This document shows, piece by piece, positions 34,184-44,453 of a stretch of 64,000 bases of DNA. Every line of letters begins with the position of its first letter. The first letter of the stretch is position 1. The translations under genes were made by a program, and so were the position numbers. Source of the stretch: Aeromonas caviae (GTDB lineage Bacteria > Pseudomonadota > Gammaproteobacteria > Enterobacterales > Aeromonadaceae); assembly GCF_000819785.1 (NCBI RefSeq), contig NZ_CDBK01000100.1:17515-81514 (forward strand). Direction: 5' to 3'. The notes under the pieces were generated by a model. That model did not search any database, was not told the origin of the DNA, and worked only from the letters and a program-made list of their open reading frames with translations.

Positions 34184-35950
34184 TTATTCGTCACCCTTGA
34201 CGGTGGTCGCAATCGCCAGCTCGCCCAGTTGGGCCGGGTTGGCAAAGCTCGGGGCGTCTGTCATCAGACAGGCGGCCGCCGTGGTTTTCGGGAAGGCGAT
34301 GACATCCCGGATGTTGTCGGTGCCAGTCAGCAGCATGCTGAGGCGGTCCAGACCGAAGGCCAGGCCGGCGTGGGGCGGGGTGCCGTATTTCAGGGCATCC
34401 AGCAGGAAGCCGAACTTCAGACGCTGCTCGTCCGGGGTGATCCCCAGGATGTCGAACACGGTGGACTGCATCTCGCTGTTGTGGATACGCACAGAGCCGC
34501 CACCCACTTCGTAGCCGTTGATCACCATGTCGTAGGCGTTCGCGTAAGCGCCCACCGGATTCGCTTTCAGCTCGGCCGGGCCCAGGTTGCTCGGGGCGGT
34601 GAAGGGGTGGTGCATGGCCGCCAGGCCGCCTTCGCCATCTTCTTCGAACATGGGGAAGTCGATGACCCAGAGCGGCTTCCAGACGTTCTCCACCAGGCCC
34701 AGATCGCGGCCCACCTTCAAGCGCAGGGCGCCCATGGCATCGCACACCACCTTCTTGGAGTCGGCGCCGAAGAAGATGATGTCGCCATCCATCGCACCGG
34801 TGCGGGCCAGGATCTCGCGCACGATGGCGTCAGAGAGGAACTTGGCCACCGGGGACTGCACCCCTTCGATGCCGCTCCCGGCGTCGTTGACCTTCATCCA
34901 GGCCAGGCCCTTGGCACCGTAGATGCCGACGAACTTGGTGTACTCGTCGATCTGCTTGCGAGACAGCTCCGCGCCGCCCGGTACCTTCAGGGCCGCCACA
35001 CGGCCTTTCGGATCCTTGGCGGGGCCGGCGAACACGGCGAACTCCACCTCGGTCAAGAGATCTGCCAAATCGACCAGCTCCATGGGCAGGCGCAGGTCCG
35101 GCTTGTCGGAGCCGAAGCGGCGCATGGCTTCGTCGAAGGTCATGATGGGGAAGTCACCCAGGTCCACGTTCAGGATGTGCAGCCAGAGCTTGCGGATCAT
35201 CTCTTCCATGATTTCACGCACCTGGGGCGCGGTCATGAAGGAGGTCTCCACGTCGATCTGGGTGAATTCCGGCTGGCGGTCGGCACGCAGGTCTTCGTCG
35301 CGGAAGCACTTGACGATCTGGTAGTAGCGGTCGAAGCCGGACATCATCAGCAACTGCTTGAACAGCTGGGGGGACTGCGGCAGGGCGTAGAACTTGCCCT
35401 TGTGTACGCGGCTCGGCACCAGGTAGTCACGGGCCCCTTCCGGGGTCGCCTTGGTCAGCATCGGGGTCTCGATGTCGAGGAAGCCGTGCTCGTCCATGAA
35501 GCGGCGCACGAAGGCACTGGCCTTGGCACGGGTCTTCAGGTACTTGGCCATCTCGGGGCGACGCAGATCCAGGTAGCGGTACTTGAGGCTCACCTCTTCG
35601 CTGTTGACCTGGTTGAAGTCAAGGGGCAGCGGCTCGGCACGGTTGATGATGGTGAGCTCGTGGGCGAACACCTCGATGGCACCGGTGGCCATGTCGCTGT
35701 TGCGCTGGGAGTCGGGGCGGGTACGCACCACGCCGGTCACCTGGATGCAGAACTCGCCGCGCAGCTCGGAGGCCAGGGCAAAGGCGTCCGGCTTGTCCGG
35801 ATCGAAGAACACCTGCACGATGCCCTCGCGGTCGCGCATGTCGATAAAGATGAGGCCGCCGAGATCACGACGACGATGGACCCAACCGCACAATGTAATG
35901 GTCTGCCCGGCATGGGCCTCATTGACCTGTCCGCAATAGATAGAGCGCAT
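34184..35950 (-). CDS. aspS: Aspartate--tRNA ligase
   Basis: Class II synthetase that charges tRNA-Asp. The 588-residue protein (590 in E. coli) has the N-terminal OB-fold anticodon domain ([20 protein letters not shown]), motif 1 with [20 protein letters not shown], motif 2 with [20 protein letters not shown], the bacterial insertion GAD domain in the middle (about 300-420), and motif 3 with [16 protein letters not shown]. It begins with the conserved [10 protein letters not shown]. Its promoter lies about 300 bases upstream, giving a long leader. yebC follows, as in E. coli. Confidence 0.97.
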   Translation of the reverse strand: MRSIYCGQVNEAHAGQTITLCGWVHRRRDLGGLIFIDMRDREGIVQVFFDPDKPDAFALASELRGEFCIQVTGVVRTRPDSQRNSDMATGAIEVFAHELTIINRAEPLPLDFNQVNSEEVSLKYRYLDLRRPEMAKYLKTRAKASAFVRRFMDEHGFLDIETPMLTKATPEGARDYLVPSRVHKGKFYALPQSPQLFKQLLMMSGFDRYYQIVKCFRDEDLRADRQPEFTQIDVETSFMTAPQVREIMEEMIRKLWLHILNVDLGDFPIMTFDEAMRRFGSDKPDLRLPMELVDLADLLTEVEFAVFAGPAKDPKGRVAALKVPGGAELSRKQIDEYTKFVGIYGAKGLAWMKVNDAGSGIEGVQSPVAKFLSDAIVREILARTGAMDGDIIFFGADSKKVVCDAMGALRLKVGRDLGLVENVWKPLWVIDFPMFEEDGEGGLAAMHHPFTAPSNLGPAELKANPVGAYANAYDMVINGYEVGGGSVRIHNSEMQSTVFDILGITPDEQRLKFGFLLDALKYGTPPHAGLAFGLDRLSMLLTGTDNIRDVIAFPKTTAAACLMTDAPSFANPAQLGELAIATTVKGDE

Positions 35951-36377
35951 GGACTTCTTCCTTCGAAATGGTAGAGAGACGGTTCATCCTGGGTCGCCGG
36001 GCACGACTGGCAAGCACCGTCTGTCTCACAGCTGGCCAGATCCTGCTTCTTGCCCGGTTTGAAATCTGTCTCGGGTCATCCGGCTCCCCGAGCCGGATTC
36101 TTGCCGCCGCCCCAGGCAGGCCCCCGCTCCCGACCGGGATGACGAGTGGCGCCGGGGTATCGGCTGGCGTCGTTGTCTGGCCACTGCCGGGCCGCGATCA
36201 TCGTCACCCGGGGGCTCGGTCGCGCGCATTACGACAATGTGGCAAACAAAAGGGTTGGCATTATAGAGGAAAACCTCCATTTGGGTAAAATGGCCCGCAG
36301 CCCCCTTTACCCTGTTTTTTGTTGTTCTGGCGCAAAAAGGAGGGCAAAAGTCCGCCAACCTGCCGACAGGAACCATC
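35951..36377. other. Divergent control region between aspS and yecE, with long aspS leader
   Basis: No gene is called in these 427 bases. A perfect 9-bp stem (atccggctc/gagccggat, 3-base loop) at 36078-36098 would lie in the aspS leader RNA if transcription starts at the promoter at 36260. No tRNA-like or T-box-like motif was recognised. Short open frames on both strands are Arg/Pro-rich and not family-like. Confidence 0.5.
36260..36289 (-). promoter_or_regulatory. Probable aspS promoter
   Basis: On the minus strand, TTTACC (36284-36289) and a perfect TATAAT (36260-36265) are separated by 18 bp. Transcription would start near 36253 and leave a leader of about 300 bases before the aspS ATG. 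Confidence 0.6.
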
Positions 36378-37226
36378 ATGAGCCTCTATTTGGGCCTGCC
36401 CCAGTGGTCACACCCGGCCTGGCCCGGCCAGTTGCTGGGGATGAATGCCAGGCCCGCCGAGCACCTCGCCGACTATGCCAGGGTGTTCAACTCCGTGGAG
36501 GGCAACACCACCTTCTACGCCTCGCCGACCCCGGAGACGGTGCAGCGCTGGGCCGATGCGGTCCCCGACCACTTTCGCTTCAGCTTCAAGTTTCCCAAGG
36601 AGATCAGCCACCAGAGCGATCTGGTGAGCGTGGACAAACAGGTGACGGCCTTCATCCGCCTGCTGGCCCCCCTGCATGGCAAGCTGGGGCTGCTCAAGCT
36701 GCAACTGCCCGCCCGCTTCGGGCCAGAGGGGCTGGCCCGTCTGGATGCCTTCTTCGCGCGGCTGCCCCAGGATTTCACCTATGCCCTCGAGGTGCGCCAC
36801 CCCGATTTCTTCGCCAAGGGGGAGGCGGAACGGGCCCTCAACCGGATGCTGATGGCGCGGGGCATCAATCGCATCATGCTCGACAGCCGCCCGCTCTTCT
36901 CGGTGCCCGCCACCACGGCCGCCATGATCGATGCCCAGGGCAAGAAACCCAGGTTGCCGGTCCATCTGCTGGCCACGGGGGGTGCCCCGGTGGTGCGCCT
37001 GATTGGTTTGCCTCAAATCGAGGACAATCACCCATTTTTGCCACCATGGTTGCCACATTGGAAACAATGGCTTCAGGAGGGCAAGGATCTCTACCTCTTT
37101 GTCCACACCGCCGACAATGCCCGGGCCCCCGAACTCGCACGGCAGATCAGCCGCCTGCTCGGCCAGGAGATGGCCCCCTGGCCGGGAGAAAACGATCGCG
37201 CCCGCCAGGGGGTGCTGCCCTTTTGA
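36378..37226 (+). CDS. yecE: DUF72 domain protein YecE
   Basis: A 282-residue protein of the DUF72 family (TIM-barrel fold), function unknown. The family blocks are visible: YLGLPQWSHPAWPGQLL at the start, FNSVEGNTTFYASPTPETV near residue 40, FRFSFKFPKEISH near 70, ALEVRHPDFF near 135, and LYLFVHTADNARAPELARQI near the end. The start has GACAGGAACCATC upstream. In E. coli, yecE is also near aspS and cmoAB, so the neighbourhood is conserved. It may be a separate unit from cmoAB, which has its own long leader. Confidence 0.88.
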   Translation: MSLYLGLPQWSHPAWPGQLLGMNARPAEHLADYARVFNSVEGNTTFYASPTPETVQRWADAVPDHFRFSFKFPKEISHQSDLVSVDKQVTAFIRLLAPLHGKLGLLKLQLPARFGPEGLARLDAFFARLPQDFTYALEVRHPDFFAKGEAERALNRMLMARGINRIMLDSRPLFSVPATTAAMIDAQGKKPRLPVHLLATGGAPVVRLIGLPQIEDNHPFLPPWLPHWKQWLQEGKDLYLFVHTADNARAPELARQISRLLGQEMAPWPGENDRARQGVLPF

Positions 37227-37299
37227 GCGGCCCCCTCCCCGCCCCTTCTCCGTCCCCAAAAAAAGCCGCTTTTTTTGTGGTCCCACCGGGGTTGGCGTC

Positions 37300-37328
37300 A
37301 AGACAAACGCCCGCCTTTCCTCTACACT
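37300..37328 (+). promoter_or_regulatory. Possible cmoA promoter
   Basis: AAGACA (37300-37305) and TACACT (37323-37328) are spaced by 17 bp. Transcription would start near 37335 and give a leader of about 225 bases before cmoA. Confidence 0.45.
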
Positions 37329-37334
37329 AGCGCC

Positions 37335-38297
<963 letters not shown>

Positions 38298-38300
38298 GCC

Positions 38301-39278
38301 ATGATCGATTTCGCCCATTTTTATCAACTGATCGCCAAGAACAGGTTGAGCCACTGGCTGCACACCCTGCCCGCCCAGCTGCACGCCTGGCAGCACGACA
38401 ACCTGCACGGGGATCTGCCGCGCTGGAACCGCGCCCTCGCCAAGCTGCCCGTCGTGGCCCCCGGCCGGATCGAGCTCAAAGAGCGGGTCGCCATCGGCGG
38501 CTCCGATAGCCTGGGAGAGGGTGAGCGCAAGAAGACCGAGAGCCTGTTGCGCCAGCTCATGCCCTGGCGCAAGGGCCCCTTCCATGTGCACGGCATCCAC
38601 ATCGACACCGAGTGGCGCTCCGACTGGAAGTGGGATCGGGTGCTGCCCCACATCAGCCCGCTCCAGGGCCGCTACGTGCTGGACGTGGGCTGCGGCAGCG
38701 GCTACCACCTCTGGCGCATGGTGGGGGAAGGGGCGAAACTGGCGGTCGGCATTGACCCGAGCCCGCTGTTCCTCTGTCAGTTCGAAGCCATTCGCCACTT
38801 CATGGACAACGACCAGCGCGCCCACCTGCTGCCGCTCGGTATCCAGGAGCTGCCGGCGCTGCGCGCCTTTGACACCGTCTTCTCCATGGGGGTGCTCTAT
38901 CATCGCAAGTCCCCCATCGAGCACATCGAGCAGTTGCGCAACCAGCTCAAAGACGATGGGGAGCTGGTGCTCGAGACCCTGGTGGTGGACGGCGACGAAA
39001 ACCAGGTGCTGATGCCCTCCGATCGCTACGGCAAGATGCGCAACGTCTGGTTCCTCCCCTCGAGCGCGGCCCTCACACGCTGGGTCGAGCGCTGCGGGTT
39101 CACCGATGTGCGCATCGTCGACGAGAATATGACCAGCACCGACGAACAGCGTCGTACCGACTGGATGATTAACGAGTCCCTGAGTGACTATCTGGACCCA
39201 CACAATCCTGCACTCACGGTCGAAGGATACCCGGCACCCAAACGTGCCGTACTGATCGCCAGAAAGGCCAAAGACTAG
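38301..39278 (+). CDS. cmoB: tRNA U34 carboxymethyltransferase
   Basis: Uses carboxy-SAM from CmoA to convert 5-hydroxyuridine at tRNA position 34 to 5-oxyacetyluridine (cmo5U), widening wobble decoding. The 325 residues (323 in E. coli) include the N-terminal helical domain with [11 protein letters not shown], the segment [19 protein letters not shown] near residue 75, the SAM-binding [15 protein letters not shown] near 125, and [20 protein letters not shown] near 195. It starts 3 bases after cmoA. Confidence 0.96.
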   Translation: MIDFAHFYQLIAKNRLSHWLHTLPAQLHAWQHDNLHGDLPRWNRALAKLPVVAPGRIELKERVAIGGSDSLGEGERKKTESLLRQLMPWRKGPFHVHGIHIDTEWRSDWKWDRVLPHISPLQGRYVLDVGCGSGYHLWRMVGEGAKLAVGIDPSPLFLCQFEAIRHFMDNDQRAHLLPLGIQELPALRAFDTVFSMGVLYHRKSPIEHIEQLRNQLKDDGELVLETLVVDGDENQVLMPSDRYGKMRNVWFLPSSAALTRWVERCGFTDVRIVDENMTSTDEQRRTDWMINESLSDYLDPHNPALTVEGYPAPKRAVLIARKAKD

Positions 39279-39330
39279 CCGATGGCGGCTGTGGAAGTTA
39301 CACTGACCCAATTCCAGGAAGCACAGTTAA

Positions 39331-40119
39331 ATGAATGACATGAAAAGCAAATTAAAAGGAATGACCCTGCTCTCCCTGCTCAGTCTCGGCGGGTGTGTCA
39401 GTATGGAAAAAGCCCCCCCGGCCCCGACCCTGACGCTGGCCGAGCTGCGCAACGAGATCTCGTTGAGCGAGCAACGTCTGCAAACATCCATGGAACAGCA
39501 ACAGAAGCAGTATGTGCAGCAACAGCACCTGCTGGTTCAGCTCAACACCGATGTCACCAACATGAAAGAGTCCGTGAAGAAAGTCGACAGCAAGCTGGCT
39601 ACCCTGCCTCCCGAGCCGCCCAAGGCCATGCCCATTCCCACCGAGAAGTGCCCGGCGCCGAGCCAGGGCCACACCGTCGATGGCAAGCTGCTGGTGGGTG
39701 AAGCGGAGTGGATCTGGGTTGACGCCGCCAACGACGCCTTCCAGGCCCGGGTCGACACCGGCGCCACCACCTCCTCCATCAGCGCTCAGGAGATCACCAT
39801 CTTCGAGCGCAACGGCAAGAACTGGGTGCGCTTCTTCCTGAGCCACCAGGAGATGGACGACAAGATCCAGATTGAAGCGCCCCTGGTGCGTCACGTGCGG
39901 GTCCGTCAGGCTTCCGCCGACGATCTCGACCGTCGCCCCGTGGTCCGCCTCGCCGTGCGCATCGGCGACATGACCGAGAAGGCCGAATTTACCCTGAAGG
40001 ACCGCAGCGACATGACCTTCCCCGTGCTGCTGGGCCGTGAATTCCTCAAAGACATCGCCGTGGTCGACGTGGCCCGCGAATATATCCAACCCAAACCCAA
40101 GCTCAAGGATGTGAAATAA
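39331..40119 (+). CDS. Retropepsin-like (RimB/ATP-dependent zinc protease family) lipoprotein
   Basis: A 262-residue probable lipoprotein. The signal MNDMKSKLKGMTLLSLLSLG ends in the lipobox LGGC (Cys at about residue 22). Residues about 35-90 are Gln/Lys/Glu-rich and probably coiled-coil. From about residue 115 there is a PF05618-type domain with WVDAANDAFQARVDTGATTS, whose DTGA motif is that of retropepsin-like aspartic proteases, and a C-terminal FPVLLGREFLKDIAVVDV. Family members were once called ATP-dependent zinc proteases, but the DTGA motif argues for an aspartic mechanism. It is followed by an inactive-transglutaminase/7TM gene and a glutamate-ligase-like gene, a recurring trio. Confidence 0.85.
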   Translation: MNDMKSKLKGMTLLSLLSLGGCVSMEKAPPAPTLTLAELRNEISLSEQRLQTSMEQQQKQYVQQQHLLVQLNTDVTNMKESVKKVDSKLATLPPEPPKAMPIPTEKCPAPSQGHTVDGKLLVGEAEWIWVDAANDAFQARVDTGATTSSISAQEITIFERNGKNWVRFFLSHQEMDDKIQIEAPLVRHVRVRQASADDLDRRPVVRLAVRIGDMTEKAEFTLKDRSDMTFPVLLGREFLKDIAVVDVAREYIQPKPKLKDVK

Positions 40120-40122
40120 TCC

Positions 40123-41661
40123 ATGGTTTCCCGTAAGCCGTTCTATCTGCTGGTCGCCCTGCTCTACATCGTCGGCCTGGGGATGACCTTCTATCATCAC
40201 ATCGCGCTGGACGTCCCGCTCACACCGGGTGAAAAGCGCCAGATCTGGTCCATCGAAGCCAAGCTCGAGTTCGAGGCCACCGGCGAGCCGGTGATCGCCT
40301 CCCTGGCCATTCCGGGCACCCAGCCCGGCTTCACCCTGATGAACGAGAACGCCGCGAGCCCGGGCTATGGCCTGTCGTTCGTGGAAAAAGACGGGGATGC
40401 CCGCGCCGAGTGGTCCATCCGCACCGCCTCCGGCCGTCAGGAGCTTTACTACCGGGTCGACATGATGGCCGATGCCCATGCCAAGCCCGCCGCCAACCCG
40501 CAGCCGCCCGCCATCGAGAAGCAGATCGAGAGCGAGCCCTACGCCACGGCCATGAAGCAGATCCTGGAGCGCGCCCAGGAGCGCTCCGCCGACGGCTACA
40601 CCCTGACCCGCGAGATCATCAAGGAGATCGAGAAGCAGGAACAGAACGCCGAGCTGCTCAAGTCCCACAAGAGCCGCGCCAATCTGATTGCCGAGCTGCT
40701 CAACAACGCGGACGTCCCGGCCCGGGTGGTTCACGCCCTCAGCCTGGAAGACGGCCGTCGCCGTCAGGAGCTGGTGGATTACCTGCAGGTCTTCAACAGC
40801 CCGACCGACTACAAGCTGTTCAACCCGCAAAGCGGTGAACAGGGTCAACCGGCCAACCTGCTGCTGTGGGAGTACAACTCCGGCGCCCTCCTGGACGTCA
40901 CCGGCGGTCACAACTCCCGCGTCACCTTCTCGATGATCGAGCAGGAGCAACCGGTCAACGTGGCCCTGGCCCAGAAGTTCGAAAAATCCGAGATGATGAA
41001 CTTCTCCATCCACAGCCTGCCCCTGGAAGAGCAAGCCCTGTTCAAGGGTCTGCTGCTCATCCCCATCGGCGTGCTGATGGTGGTGTTCCTGCGGGTCATA
41101 GTGGGGATCAAGACCTCCGGCACCTTCATGCCGGTGCTGATCGCGGTCGCCTTCATCCAGACCTCGCTGGTCACCGGCCTCATCGGCTTCCTGCTGATCG
41201 TCGGCACCGGCCTGGTGATCCGCTCCTACCTCTCGAGGCTGAACCTGCTGCTGGTCGCCCGAATATCGGCGATCATCATCATGGTGATCTCGATGATCGG
41301 CATCTTCTCGGCGTTCGCCTTCAAGCTGGGGCTGACCGACGGCATGAAGATCACCTTCTTCCCGATGATCATCCTCTCCTGGACCATCGAACGCATGTCC
41401 ATCCTGTGGGAAGAAGAGGGTCCCAAAGAGGTGTTCCGCCAGGGCGGCGGTTCCCTGCTGGTGGCGGTCATCGCCTACCTGGCCATGGACAACGAGCTCA
41501 TTCGTCACCTCACCTTCAACTTCCTCGGCCTGCAGCTGGTGCTGATGGCGACCGTGCTGTTGATGGGTAACTACACCGGCTACAAGCTGAGCGAGCTCAA
41601 GCGCTTCAAGCCGCTGGTGGACGAGATGAAGTCTGGTGCCACCCCGGGTAAGGACAAGTAA
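40123..41661 (+). CDS. Inactive transglutaminase fused to seven membrane helices
   Basis: A 512-residue inner-membrane protein. A single N-terminal helix (about 8-27) precedes a periplasmic region with beta-rich sequence (35-125), then a transglutaminase-like fold (about 140-290). Where active enzymes have the HAWVE block this protein reads RRRQELVDYLQVFN, so the catalytic His and Cys seem lost. From about residue 308 there are seven hydrophobic helices, including IGVLMVVFLRVIVGIKTSGT and IIIMVISMIGIFSAFAFKLG. The gene starts 3 bases after the lipoprotein gene and ends 3 bases before the ATP-grasp gene, so the three products are probably made together. Confidence 0.88.
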   Translation: MVSRKPFYLLVALLYIVGLGMTFYHHIALDVPLTPGEKRQIWSIEAKLEFEATGEPVIASLAIPGTQPGFTLMNENAASPGYGLSFVEKDGDARAEWSIRTASGRQELYYRVDMMADAHAKPAANPQPPAIEKQIESEPYATAMKQILERAQERSADGYTLTREIIKEIEKQEQNAELLKSHKSRANLIAELLNNADVPARVVHALSLEDGRRRQELVDYLQVFNSPTDYKLFNPQSGEQGQPANLLLWEYNSGALLDVTGGHNSRVTFSMIEQEQPVNVALAQKFEKSEMMNFSIHSLPLEEQALFKGLLLIPIGVLMVVFLRVIVGIKTSGTFMPVLIAVAFIQTSLVTGLIGFLLIVGTGLVIRSYLSRLNLLLVARISAIIIMVISMIGIFSAFAFKLGLTDGMKITFFPMIILSWTIERMSILWEEEGPKEVFRQGGGSLLVAVIAYLAMDNELIRHLTFNFLGLQLVLMATVLLMGNYTGYKLSELKRFKPLVDEMKSGATPGKDK

Positions 41662-41664
41662 CAG

Positions 41665-42630
41665 ATGTGGTTCTGGCAGAAATACACCAGTCCGTGGAGC
41701 CTGTCCCAGGCAGGCATCCTCGGCATGAACAAGCGCAACCACTCCTACATCAGCCGCTACAACCCGCGCCGCCTCTATCCGCTGGTGGATGACAAGCTCA
41801 AGACCAAGCGCATCGCGCTGGATGCGGGGGTGACGGTGCCTGAACTCATCGGCACCATCCGCGAGCAGCACGACGTGACTCGCATCACCGAGCTGGTGAA
41901 GGACTGGCCGGGCTTCTGCATCAAGCCGGCCCGCGGCTCCGGCGGCAAGGGGATCCTGGTGATCCTGCGCCAGGAGGATGGCCTCTTCTACAAGCCCAAC
42001 GGCAGCGCCGCCAACGGCCAGGATCTGGAGCGCCATGTCTCCAACATCCTGGCGGGGCTCTATTCCCTCGGCGGCAAGCCCGACGTGGCGCTGGTGGAAG
42101 GGCTCATCAACTTCGACGACGTGTTCGACGGCTACTCCTTCGAAGGGGTCCCCGATGCCCGGGTGATCATCTTCAAGGGGTTCCCGGTGATGGCCATGAT
42201 GCGCCTCTCGACCTCGGCTTCCGATGGCAAGGCGAACCTGCACCAGGGCGCCGTGGGGGTGGGCCTGTGCCTGCGCACCGGCCGCGCCCTGCGGGCGGTG
42301 CAGTTTGGCAACCCGCTGCGCCACCACCCGGACACCGGCCTGGATCTCTATGATCTGAAGGTGCCCCACTGGGACACCCTGCTCAACCTGGCGGCCTCCT
42401 GCTACGAGATGTCCGGTCTTGGCTACATCGGGACCGACATGGTGCTGGACAAGTTCCGCGGCCCCATGCTGCTGGAGCTCAACGCCCGTCCGGGCCTTGC
42501 CATCCAGATCGCCAACGGTCGCGGCCTGGTGCCCAACCTCAAGACCATCGAGAAGCTGGGTCAGGTCAAGATGAACGTGGAGCAGCGGGTCAACTTCGCC
42601 AAGGATCACTTCGGTATCTTCGACGAATAG
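41665..42630 (+). CDS. Alpha-L-glutamate ligase-like (RimK-related ATP-grasp) protein
   Basis: A cytoplasmic ATP-grasp enzyme of 321 residues. The ATP-binding block FCIKPARGSGGKGILVI is near residue 90, GLINFDDVFDGYSFEGVPD near 150, and the metal-binding MLLELNARPGLAIQIANG near 275. RimK relatives attach glutamate or similar amino acids to a protein or peptide carboxylate; the acceptor of this subgroup is unknown. The N-terminus MWFWQKYTSPWSLSQAGILG is characteristic of the ligases found next to the retropepsin and transglutaminase/7TM genes. It closes a three-gene operon and is followed by a strong terminator. Confidence 0.87.
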   Translation: MWFWQKYTSPWSLSQAGILGMNKRNHSYISRYNPRRLYPLVDDKLKTKRIALDAGVTVPELIGTIREQHDVTRITELVKDWPGFCIKPARGSGGKGILVILRQEDGLFYKPNGSAANGQDLERHVSNILAGLYSLGGKPDVALVEGLINFDDVFDGYSFEGVPDARVIIFKGFPVMAMMRLSTSASDGKANLHQGAVGVGLCLRTGRALRAVQFGNPLRHHPDTGLDLYDLKVPHWDTLLNLAASCYEMSGLGYIGTDMVLDKFRGPMLLELNARPGLAIQIANGRGLVPNLKTIEKLGQVKMNVEQRVNFAKDHFGIFDE

Positions 42631-42647
42631 TCCGCCCCCCCTTCTGC

Positions 42648-42675
42648 AAAAACGCGCCCACCGGCGCGTTTTTTT
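42648..42675 (+). terminator. Terminator of the three-gene retropepsin/transglutaminase/ligase operon
   Basis: The stem aacgcgcc/ggcgcgtt with a 4-base loop, extended by flanking A and T runs and ending in seven T, lies about 20 bases after the ligase stop. Confidence 0.9.
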
Positions 42676-42928
42676 ATGGCCGCTCCTGCGCGCAGGGCGC
42701 CCCGCCCGAAGGCCGATCCCCGTCACATCCCATGGCGGCGCCCCTTCAATGGCGCGGCACAAGGGGATAAGCTCCTGACCAATGAGGGGTGACCAGCTCA
42801 TCGGCGCAGGCCACCCCATGTGCGTGAGGCAGTGCGCCTGCCAGGGGGCACCGATTTGTCGACGACAACGGGGCTTCTCGATGGTAGATTAATCAAATCA
42901 AATAGATAGCATCGATCGGGTTTCTCCT

Positions 42929-43843
42929 ATGCAACGTTGGCCCAGCCTGAAGCAGCTCCAGTATCTGGTCGCTCTGGACGAGCACAAGAATTTCAACCGC
43001 GCCGCCAAGGCCTGCCATGTCAGCCAGTCGACCCTGAGTACCGGGATCCAGACCCTGGAGGACATGATGAACCTGCAACTCGTGGAGCGGGATCACAAGA
43101 GCTTCATCATGACGCCGGTCGGCATGGAAATCGTGGCGCGGGCGCGCAACCTGCTCTCCGACGCCCGGGACCTGATGGAGCTGGGACAGCAGCAGGGGGG
43201 CGTCATGCACGGCACGGTGCGCCTGGGTTGCATCCCCACCATCGCCCCCTTCCTGCTGAGCAAGCTGCTGCAGGTGTGCGGCAAGGCCTATCCGGATCTG
43301 GAGCTGCTGCTGCGGGAAGACACCACCACCAATCTGCTCAAGCAGCTGGAGCAGGGGCAGCTCGATCTGCTGATCCTGGCGCTGCCGGTGGAGATCGGCG
43401 GCTTCCACAGCAAGACCGTCGGCCAGGATCCCTTCCACATGGTGATGCCCTCCCACATGGCTGCGGGCCTGCACATGCCGTTCGACTACAAGGAGCTGCC
43501 CAACCAGAGCATCTTCCTGCTGGAGCGGGAGCACTGCCTGACGGAGCACGCGGTGAGCGCCTGTCGGCTGCGGGACAAGAGCAAGATCAACCCGTTCGCC
43601 GCCACCAGCCTGCACACCCTGGTGCAGATGGTGGGGGCCGGTCTTGGCACCACCTTCCTGCCCCAGATGGCCATAGATGCGGGCATCCTCGACAACACGG
43701 ACCTGGTGGCCATCCCCCTGCCCGGGGAGAAACCCTATCGGGAGATAGGCCTGGTGTGGCGCCCCAGCACCACCCGAGTACAGACCTTCTACAAGATTGC
43801 CGAGCTGCTGACGCCGCTCATTACCCCCAAACCGGCGGGGTGA
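42929..43843 (+). CDS. oxyR: Hydrogen peroxide-sensing LysR regulator OxyR
   Basis: LysR-type regulator that activates peroxide defence genes when two Cys form a disulfide. The 304 residues (305 in E. coli) have the N-terminal helix-turn-helix NFNRAAKACHVSQSTLSTGI and the OxyR-type sensing loop LLEREHCLTEHAVSAC, with Cys203 and Cys212 nine residues apart as in the Cys199/Cys208 pair of E. coli. The ligand-binding half also has TSLHTLVQMVGAGLGTTFLP. The start ATG at 42929 has a weak ribosome-binding site. I could not find a convincing OxyR tetranucleotide array upstream; the preceding 250 bases hold no gene. Confidence 0.92.
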   Translation: MQRWPSLKQLQYLVALDEHKNFNRAAKACHVSQSTLSTGIQTLEDMMNLQLVERDHKSFIMTPVGMEIVARARNLLSDARDLMELGQQQGGVMHGTVRLGCIPTIAPFLLSKLLQVCGKAYPDLELLLREDTTTNLLKQLEQGQLDLLILALPVEIGGFHSKTVGQDPFHMVMPSHMAAGLHMPFDYKELPNQSIFLLEREHCLTEHAVSACRLRDKSKINPFAATSLHTLVQMVGAGLGTTFLPQMAIDAGILDNTDLVAIPLPGEKPYREIGLVWRPSTTRVQTFYKIAELLTPLITPKPAG

Positions 43844-43949
43844 TCCAGTGGCTGCCCCCACAGGCGGCCACTCCTCAATGCCGTTGTCATTCAGGTTCCA
43901 GGCAGGATCATCGTCTATGATGAACCCCGTGCCCTATCAAGGAGTTGAG

Positions 43950-44399
43950 ATGTTTCGCACCTTGCTGCTGCCCTTGCTGGCCCTGCTTCTCGCCGCCTGC
44001 TCCAGTACGCCGGAGCCTCCCCCTCCCGTGCGCCAGAGCGGCGCCTTCGACAACTTCTATCAGCAGTGGCGCGGCGTGCCCTATCGCATGGGCGGTACCA
44101 GCCGCGCCGGTCTCGACTGCTCCGCCTTCACCCAGCTCGCCTACAGCCAGGTGCTGGGCTTCACCCTGCCCCGCACTACGGAATCCCAGGCGAGCCTCGG
44201 CCGCCCGGTGGACAGATACCGTCTCCAGCACGGGGACCTGGTCTTCTTCAAGACCGGCTGGCAGCAGTACCACGTCGGGGTCTACACCGGGGCAGGTGAG
44301 TTCATTCACGCCTCCACCAGCAAGGGCGTGATCCGCTCGCGCCTCGACAACGTCTACTGGAACAGCCGCTACTGGCAGGCCCGCAGGCTGGTCCAGTAG
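43950..44399 (+). CDS. NlpC/P60-family lipoprotein endopeptidase
   Basis: Probable outer-membrane lipoprotein that cleaves peptidoglycan peptides. The ATG at 43950 has a perfect AAGGAG five bases away and starts the lipoprotein signal MFRTLLLPLLALLLAACSS; the frame is open upstream but this start is clearly preferred. The 149 mature-plus-signal residues are close to E. coli NlpC (154). The catalytic Cys is in TSRAGLDCSAFTQLAY, the His in QYHVGVYTGAGEFIHAST, and the following residues complete the C40 triad. A very strong terminator follows. It is close to NlpC and MepS; I leave the symbol open. Confidence 0.9.
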   Translation: MFRTLLLPLLALLLAACSSTPEPPPPVRQSGAFDNFYQQWRGVPYRMGGTSRAGLDCSAFTQLAYSQVLGFTLPRTTESQASLGRPVDRYRLQHGDLVFFKTGWQQYHVGVYTGAGEFIHASTSKGVIRSRLDNVYWNSRYWQARRLVQ

Positions 44400-44410
44400 G
44401 TGCGACCCCA

Positions 44411-44444
44411 AACATGAAAAGGCCCCGAGGGGCCTTTTCATGTT
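44411..44444. terminator. Bidirectional terminator after the NlpC/P60 gene
   Basis: A perfect 16-bp inverted repeat with a 2-base loop (core aaaaggcccc/ggggcctttt) lies between this gene and the convergent small gene at 44454. Confidence 0.88.
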
Positions 44445-44453
44445 GTTGTCGGG

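Noticed and set aside
36026..36379. A 117-codon minus-strand frame between aspS and yecE
   Set aside because: Arg/Gly-rich second half, overlap with the aspS promoter and no family features; considered non-coding.
39352..42819. A 1155-codon open frame on the minus strand, antisense to the three-gene cluster
   Set aside because: It is the antisense of GC-rich coding sequence; its translation is rich in Gly, His, Val and Gln without domain motifs, and the plus strand encodes recognised families.
42676..42928. An OxyR self-binding site upstream of oxyR
   Set aside because: Some ATAG-like tetranucleotides occur, but not with the regular 7-base spacing of OxyR sites.
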